Part shown: positions 57,739-64,000 of the stretch, piece after piece
Layout: every line of letters starts with the position of its first letter
How positions within the stretch are numbered: the stretch's first letter is position 1
Source: Lojkania enalia
Taxonomy: Eukaryota; Ascomycota; Dothideomycetes; Pleosporales
Direction: 5' to 3'
Assembly (NCBI GenBank): GCA_010094045.1
Contig: ML986583.1
Span: 157,951 to 221,950, forward strand
Length of the DNA stretch: 64,000 bases
The notes under the pieces: generated by a model
Databases searched by the model: none
Told to the model about the DNA's origin: nothing
Seen by the model: only the letters and a program-made list of their open reading frames with translations
Made by a program: the position numbers and the translations under genes

Positions 57739-59955
57739 ATGTCGTCGAATGCTGCAAAGAAGCCTTCTGCCATGCAGAGGAAGAGGGATGATCTGGGTGC
57801 CGGTCTGCGCGTCTCGAAAGACAATGCGCTTCCTCATCCCGCGGGCCCACCGAAGCATGGCGAGTTGACGCAGGCGGAGAGAGCGTTTACGCTAGCTTCG
57901 ACCTTTTTGTCTGGTGTTTTGGCGTAAGATTTATTTCTCTTCCTCCAGTTGTGAGAGGCGCATTAATGTTGCGTAGAATCAGTGCATCGCAATTTCTTGG
58001 GGCACCCCTGAAATTGATAGACCCTCAATTCTACGAAGGGTATATGGCATACACGAAAGAATGCTTCGCTATCCTAATCACTTGTCTGACGCAGTGGTGG
58101 GCCCCAACGGTCGTAAGAGTGAGCGGTGACTCGAGTATGCTGGGCCAGCTACAGCAGAGGAAGGATGGGAGCTTGCAGTGCAATTTTGCGAATCGCATGG
58201 TGTTGATGGCAAATCATCAGGTATGTACTGCGGCTACCAGAAAATATAGAGTACTAACCGGAGTAGCTCTATACTGATTGGCTGTATCTTTGGTGGATCG
58301 CATATACGAACAATATGCATGGGTTCATCTATATCATTCTGAAAGAATCATTGAAGAATATTCCCATTATCGGGTGGGGCGCACAATTTTACAATTTCAT
58401 TTTCCTCGCGCGGAACTGGGAGGTGGATCAACAAAGATTCAAGCAGCATCTAGCCCAGCTCAACAAGCCAAACGACCCAATGTGGCTCATAATTTTTCCA
58501 GAAGGAACCAATCTCTCGCAGACGACAAGGGAGAAGAGCAAAGCATGGGCCGAGAAGAACGGGCTGAAAGACATGAAGCATCAACTCCTTCCGCGTAGCA
58601 CTGGGCTACGCTTCTGTCTCCAAGAGCTACGAGAGACGACGAACTGGCTGTACGATTGCACTATTGCATATGAAGGTGTGCCTCCAGGCCAATTTGGTCA
58701 AGATATCTTCACATTAAGAACATCCTTCTTTGAGGGCCGTCCGCCAAAATCTGTAAACATGCACTGGCGCCGCTTCCATATTGATTCGATCCCCCTTAAC
58801 AACAGTAAGGCTTTTGAGGTGTGGTTGCGAAACCGGTGGCGGGAGAAGGACTACATGCTGGAATACTTCAACCGAAACAATCGTTTTCCAGCCGAGGACT
58901 TCTGGAAAGATCATTTGAATATGGATAAGAGCTCTGGAAGCAATAGTCTCCGAGACGTCCCTAAACCAGCAGTAACCATTGAGACCGAGGTCAAGTCTGG
59001 CAATTGGAACGAGTTTGTCAAGATCTTTGCACCAATTACGAGCATTATGATGGCACTCACAGTGGCATACGGAGCATCGCCTGGCGATTTGATTCCTGGC
59101 GGCAATGACTTCTTCGAACAGCTCATGAAGGGTGTACTTAGTGGTGGAGATTTGAAAGGGTTACCAAGCCCGGATGAATTGGAGAAACTGATCGAAGGGG
59201 CAGCAAAGATGGGTGCTGAGCAAAATGCTAAGCCAAACGAGCAGGGAAAGGTTCAGAGACTGACGCAAGAGAACCTTGCGAAGCTAGTGAAAGAGACCGC
59301 CATCAAGAATGGCATGATGATCCCTGGGAGTCTGAGGAGAGCAGGTACGGCGATTCCTGGACCCCCGCCAAAACCATCAACTATCGCTGCTAAACAAGCG
59401 GTGCCCAAAGCAAAGAGTGCTGCCAACGCGTTGGGCACAGCGAGGAAACATGCTACCGCTCCTACAGCAATGCCAGCGGCAAAGCCCGCTACAAAGCCCA
59501 AAACAGCATCAACTAGCGAAATGCAGACTATGATGACAAAATCAGGTGTCCTGATCAAGGTCCCGAAAACCGAGGTCGAAGAAGCAAAGAAAACGGGAAC
59601 CCTTCTAACAAAGAACGGACTCTCCATCAAAATCGGTAAGGACGAAATTGAAGAGGCACAAAAAAAGAAGGGCTCAACGATTATGACTTCTTCCGGGGTA
59701 CCGATCAAGGTCACACCAAGTGGAGCCATCACCGTGGAGCAGAAATTGAGTGCCCAGCAGGCGCCTACGAAGAGTGCGGCATCTACTACAGGGAAGACTC
59801 CGACCACAAAAATCTCACCAAAAGCGAATAACCCAACGACGAAGCCTGCTGGTCAGGGCCCGGCGAAGAAAGGTACTCTAGTGAAAAGTTCCGCTAAATC
59901 ACGAGCAAATGCTCCCATGAACCCTCAGTCAACGAAACTAGTAGTTAAGAAATAG
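57739..59955 (+). CDS. Lysophosphatidic-acid-type acyltransferase with long repeat-bearing C-terminal tail
   Basis: Exons 57739-57923, 57977-58220 and 58267-59955 give about 705 residues. The acyltransferase core (about 85-330) has the catalytic NHQxxxD motif (Asn141-His142 ... Asp147), formed across the second intron as NHQLYTDW, and FPEGTNLS at about 220-227. This is the pattern of the yeast Cst26/Psi1 and human LCLAT1/AGPAT5 branch, which acylate lysophospholipids in the ER membrane. Hydrophobic helices flank the core, including one at about 415-435 (TSIMMALTVAYGA). The last 270 residues are unusual: Ala/Lys/Pro/Thr-rich and basic, with three copies of a roughly 25-residue unit (about 567, 591 and 617). 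The tail stays in frame without introns, so it is not an annotation artefact of read-through. Confidence 0.9.
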
Positions 59956-61369
59956 TCTAGAGATCGTTCCACTATTAGGACTATACCAAGCACCCCGAAT
60001 GTTTGCTGCGGCCACGACGGACCAATCTCTTAGAGTATTTACCACGCACCAACACGATTTCACGTGGCTAGGTGATGATGGCTAGGCACGTTTGAAGCCA
60101 TGCGGGATGCGAATATTGTCGGTCGTTCTCCCCTTGGAAAAGCCCACGGGTAGCTTAGTATACAGGACGAAACCCCGCGAAGTCTACTGAAACACAATCA
60201 CCAAACTTCTTTAGCCGGCTTTCATGCTATTTTTCATGCTCTCTTTATCCCTTACGATTCTGAGTATAGCTACTACCCTTAGCGTAGAGCTACCCTTAAT
60301 ATTAGGAAACTCTTGTGCTCTGGGCATCGCGGACCTAACGTCCCCTCCAAACGTTTCCTCCGCTCGAGCGCGTTTTCACGATGTCGCTGCTCAAAAACTC
60401 TCCCTAATAGCAAAATCGGAATTAAATTCTAAACAGTATATCGGTTTCTCAACCTGTCACTTAATCCACACACTTCTCCGAACCTCACTGCGTGCGCAGC
60501 ATTTATCTGCTGGACATAACAATGCGGGATCCCTATTCTCGCCGCAAATTTCTGGAAGAACGAGTCCGAGATTGAAGCCCTTTAGTGCATAGTATCAACG
60601 TATTGGACATGGGCGGTTCTCTTTAATAATATAAGGTGTAGCGTCTTACCATTTAATATCTCGTTTTAGACGGTGGATCTGTGGTGGGTTGAGGGGATAT
60701 TGTTTAGGTGGGAGGGGGAAGGGGGCGTTAAGATTGGTTTGGGGGAGAGGAGGGGGGTTGAGGGCCTAGTGAGTTAGGGAGAGTATACTGGTTGTTGACT
60801 TAGAAGTTTTGGGTTGCTGAAATGAGATAGAGTGATAAGTGTATTTTATCCGGGGATCCTGTTTGGGACGGGATCGTGGGTATGTTTGCTTGGCCGTTTA
60901 CTATCACTTTTAAGTTGTATGTAGATGGAATTTTACACATGTATTATTGCCTGCATCAGAAATTTATAGCTTGCGTGCACAGTAACCACGAATTAGTTGA
61001 ACGACGGTTTTATGTACATTGTAGGCACTAGAGACGCCAAACTTGAAAGTCCCACACCCCGTTTCCGAGAACCAATCGTCCGATCCCCGTGAAGATCACC
61101 GCCCAGTCTAGATCCTGCGCCACAGGACGCACGGTGAGCTGACGTCATAGCGGGGCGATATGGTGCACGAGTCGAGTAGCATATGGTTCATAGCATCAGA
61201 GTCCAATTGTCATAACTCCTGTATTCCTGCCTTCTACATACTACATATTTCACTATTTGCCCCTGCGAAAATTCCATAGCTAATATTTCGCGCTTCGGAT
61301 TGTGGTATTAGATCTGTGTCTTTATTTACTGGGGAATTACTACTAGGGTTGGAATCCGAATTAGAAAAG
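59956..61369. other. Intergenic region, no supported gene
   Basis: About 1.4 kb. A 122-codon frame at 60224-60592 begins with a signal-peptide-like stretch but shows nothing else gene-like. A G-rich purine stretch lies at about 60700-60765. Confidence 0.45.
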
Positions 61370-62285
61370 ATGAACTTCGTACAAAATATCCTCTGGAACA
61401 GCGTATCCGGGTTTGTAGATGCAGGGACTCGGACGGCAGGCGGGTATGCAGGCGACGCGTTGATCAAAGCGGGCGATATGATTGAGAGTTCAGGGCGCAG
61501 CGTTGGGAACAGTACGTTTCATTTCATATTTTCTTCCCCTTCAAATACGAATTTGAAGAAAGGGTTTTTTGCTGACTTCTAATATAGGTCTTGAACGTAC
61601 GGCGAGTGGCTGCGGTGCTAAGATCTCGGGTCAGACGTATCAGTCTTCGCAATCGCTGCCGCCGACGGCTAGGAAGGCGGTTAAGCGGTCGAATTCTTCG
61701 CCTGCGTCATCTTCGGCAGCAAAATCGGAAGGTCCGGCGAGTAAGGCGGCTGAAGGTGCGAGTAAGAAAGTAGAAGGGGCGCAGAAGCAAATCACCGGGG
61801 GGGCAAAGGGTGCGGTTAGCCGTGTGGGGAAGGGCGGTGGAGGGGCTGTTGGAGGGGCACAAAGGGGCATAGGAGGCGCACAGAAAGCCGTAGGCGGAGC
61901 CATTGGAGGCGCGCAAAAGAATTTTGGAGGAACAGGAGGAAGTGCACAAAAGACTGCCGGGGGAGCATTACCTAACATACCAAAGTCCCTCCCAAAACCC
62001 TACCCGAACAGCACCCCATCCTCTGTCAAACCCGCAATAGGAAGCAAACCGAATGTCCAGAAGCCTTCTCCGGGCCCAAATTCGTATCCTAGTGAGAAGA
62101 AGAAAGCGGTCAAACTGGGCCAACCTAAGCCTTTCAATTCACCCGGCAAGGAAAATGGTGGTAATGGTGGAGGCGAGACACCAAAGTATCCCGGGGCCGG
62201 AAACAAGACGCCGGTAAAGCCAAAGGCATATAAGCCGTTACCGGGGATGGCGGAGAGGGGCAAAGTGGAGCACATTCAGATATAG
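61370..62285 (+). CDS. Hypothetical Gly/Ala-rich repeat protein
   Basis: Exons 61370-61511 and 61588-62285 (76-bp intron, phase 1) give about 279 residues. The first 47 residues form a conserved-looking amphipathic part (VDAGTRTAGGYAGDALIKAG). Residues about 85-170 are a run of short Gly/Ala/Lys/Gln units such as EGAQKQITGGAKGAV, GGAQRGIGGAQKAV and GGAIGGAQKNF. In these, a hydrophobic residue recurs every few positions, as in LEA-like or lipid-binding 11-mers. The last 100 residues are Pro/Lys-rich and disordered, ending PGMAERGKVEHIQI. No catalytic domain is seen. An upstream in-frame Met (61316) is less likely. Confidence 0.65.
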
Positions 62286-63641
62286 ATAGGATTAGAGGAT
62301 GGGGTGTTTTCTTTGATTGTTGCGGCAATTATGTACGATAGGGGATTCTATAGTGGGGTCGTTTTAAAAAGGGTTTTATGCACATCTGGTTTTGCGGGCT
62401 TTTTTTGAAGGTGTTTTTATATAGTTCGATGAGATGTACTGGGGCGGTAGCAAGATACTACTTTACCGAGTCTAGGTTCTGGAATCATTTTAAGATAGGG
62501 GATGAGTACGTCTAGATTTCTGGTGGTAGCGACTTGACTCGAGAATTCTTCTTGATTGATATCCGACGCGTTCTTAGAAATGAGTTATTGCACCCCAGAA
62601 AAGTTGCCCGCAATCTCAGTCTTTGCTCCCGGACGTTCGTAGCTCGGATCTCATGCATAAGACCTATATTCCCTCTCGAACAGCCACGGTGCGGTCCCTT
62701 AGCCTCTGCTTTCTCGTTCTAGTACCGATGTACCACGGTGCCACATATTGTAGCACAAGTACGAAGATGGACGGCGGGATGTACTTACTGAAACGTCAGT
62801 ATTTGGTTTACCCCGCATACCGGCCTATCTAGGTTCGTCCTGTGGAGCTGGTTCGTAGATCAGGCGTTGCGGGTTCATATACCGTGGATGATATGTTGCA
62901 CTCGGTTGTAAGGTCAAAATAGTGATTCGAGGGGATAAGAATACGGGGGTTTGACGCGATTGATAGGGTGGTGTCAACAGAAAGGAAACGAAATATGATT
63001 TGGGTTGTACACGCCCTTCCATGCCGAAATTTATGTCCTTTTGAGATAGGAAGTCTGACGGGTTTTCGACGACGGAAGGATGAGAGATACTGGCGAACCT
63101 CTTGCGCTTGAGATGCAAACTTATCGTCTCGGCATGGGATTGTAGCAAATGCGATGCTAGGAGAGCCGATAAGCCTGTCCTACCTGGTACAGATCGCCGA
63201 TTGACATCCCCTGTTCCTTGCACGCCGCTCAAAGTGGCAATGGAGCACGCGAGTATTCACCAGACACAACCGCATGTCCCACACCACCTTCTAGTATGCC
63301 CTAGCACTATGCATTCAATAAAATGGTTTTTGCCTGCACCGGAAAACACTATTAAATTTTTGACCCCTTTTCGTTGAGACGGTCAACCGAGGGCTAGTGA
63401 ACAGATTCGGAGCCAGTTCTCGGCTAAACCGCTTCCAGTTGAGTCGAGGAGCACTGGCCGCCGCATTCACGTCACACCTCACAGCAAAGAAATCGCTGTA
63501 CTGCATTCGTCTCCTCGTCATCTCCCCTTGATACCCACTCATCTCAATCCCCCCCCGGCTTCGCCCGCATATATAATCTTTATAGTCTGCAATACCGCTC
63601 CCGCCCCCCTGCTTGCTCCCTCCGCTAGCTGCGCCTCTGCA
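62286..63641. other. Intergenic region, no gene seen
   Basis: About 1.35 kb before the last gene. The final 100 bp are C-rich, promoter- or leader-like. A minus-strand frame at 63232-62825 has no recognisable features. Confidence 0.45.
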
Positions 63642-64000
63642 ATGGCCAGCAACCCTGCCCGCAGCTCTGGCGGCGAACCATCGTCCAACGCCCAGCGCTC
63701 CGCTATGAACCTGGGGAGCTCCACATATGCTGAGGCAGTCGCTCCAAATGCCTCAAATACCGCATCCACGCCACAGAACAATTCCGGTTCCTCGTCACAA
63801 GCTCCTGCGAAGAAGCGAAAGCACCGCGGCGGGAAGAAAAGGCGCAACAGGCGACAGTCCTTTGCTGCTCCACCGCCGGCAATCGATGAGAGCGACATGG
63901 CGAACCAGCGGCCGAGCGTAGCCGACGGGTCCCAATCGAGCTCGAGACACAATTCCAGCTTTTACCGCTTGCGTAATCATAGCAACACCAGTCTAGAGAG
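63642..64000 (+). CDS. 5' part of a gene cut by the window; basic N-terminus, possibly a CorA-type transporter
   Basis: From the Met at 63642 the frame is open to the window end (about 119 codons, no stop). The sequence is Ser/Asn/Ala-rich and disordered, then strongly basic: KKRKHRGGKKRRNRRQSF at about 54-71. Basic blocks of this kind are found, from memory, in the long cytosolic N-termini of fungal CorA/Mnr2-like magnesium transporters, but the block alone cannot identify the family. A C-rich leader precedes the start. The membrane or catalytic part lies beyond the window. Confidence 0.55.
   Translation, partial: MASNPARSSGGEPSSNAQRSAMNLGSSTYAEAVAPNASNTASTPQNNSGSSSQAPAKKRKHRGGKKRRNRRQSFAAPPPAIDESDMANQRPSVADGSQSSSRHNSSFYRLRNHSNTSLE

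Noticed and set aside
59253..59807. Minus-strand open frame of 184 codons
   Set aside because: Antisense to the low-complexity tail of the acyltransferase; its hydrophobic look mirrors the Ala/Lys/Thr codons on the other strand.
60224..60592. 122-codon frame with a signal-peptide-like start
   Set aside because: Beyond the hydrophobic start there is no cysteine pattern, domain or splice support, and no clear promoter; kept only as a remote possibility.
61640..62275. Two minus-strand frames rich in Pro, Ala and Phe
   Set aside because: Reverse complement of the Gly/Ala repeat gene; composition is explained by that gene.
1..64000. CRISPR arrays, bacterial operons, biosynthetic core enzymes (PKS, NRPS, terpene synthase)
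   Set aside because: None seen; gene structure is plainly fungal, and transporters and oxidases alone do not make a metabolite cluster.

Overview
The window reads as nuclear DNA of a filamentous ascomycete (Pezizomycotina). The genes carry many short GT-AG introns, mostly 42-80 nt and often with a CTAAC/CTGAC-like branch site. The families present are typical of these fungi: DUF4246, fungal sugar and peptide transporters, an ascomycete laccase, a TRI12-type efflux pump and a Hep59-type splicing factor. One 13-kb block has the AT-rich, stop-filled look of repeat-induced point mutation (RIP). A Leotiomycete or a relative is my guess only; nothing here proves the class.

Layout. 0-20 kb is an ordinary gene-bearing stretch: a DUF4246 protein converging on a sugar/polyol MFS transporter, a C2H2 zinc-finger gene and a Pro/Ser-rich protein, AIP1 (actin turnover) head-to-head with a CHL1/DDX11-type Fe-S helicase, a single-pass membrane protein, a POT peptide transporter and a four-helix membrane protein. 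20.57-33.69 kb is a nested retrotransposon island. A Ty1/copia element (LTRs 20569-20693 and 33564-33689, target duplication ATATA) is split by a Ty3/gypsy element in reverse orientation (LTRs 21870-22140 and 29377-29647). Both are heavily mutated. A 10-N gap inside the gypsy copy is flanked by two identical 583-bp segments, so the assembly failed to merge overlapping contig ends.

33.7-39.4 kb is the decayed flank of the island: a pseudogene with an in-frame stop, a tRNA-Cys gene with a probable intron, and more than 4 kb with no convincing gene. 39.4-48.4 kb is an accessory-looking set: secreted laccase, GPR1/FUN34/YaaH transporter, TRI12-type MFS pump and secreted S1/P1 nuclease. Three of these four act at or outside the cell surface on nutrients or toxic compounds. 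49.4-64 kb returns to housekeeping genes mixed with small uncharacterised ones: a protein with a run of ubiquitin-interacting-like motifs, the 24-kDa complex I subunit, a Hep59/Tls1-type splicing factor, short membrane or secreted candidates, a small coiled-coil protein, an LPA-acyltransferase-like enzyme with a long repeat-bearing tail, a Gly/Ala-rich repeat protein, and the 5' end of a gene cut by the window.

Exon boundaries were worked out by hand from splice signals, frame continuity and family knowledge; none is backed by transcript data. I saw no CRISPR array, no biosynthetic cluster core enzyme and no clearly new multi-gene system. The most unusual items are the repeat-bearing acyltransferase tail, the UIM-like array, the Gly/Ala repeat protein, the nested RIP-hit elements with a copia-type half-tRNA primer site, and the adjacent nonsense-bearing pseudogene.
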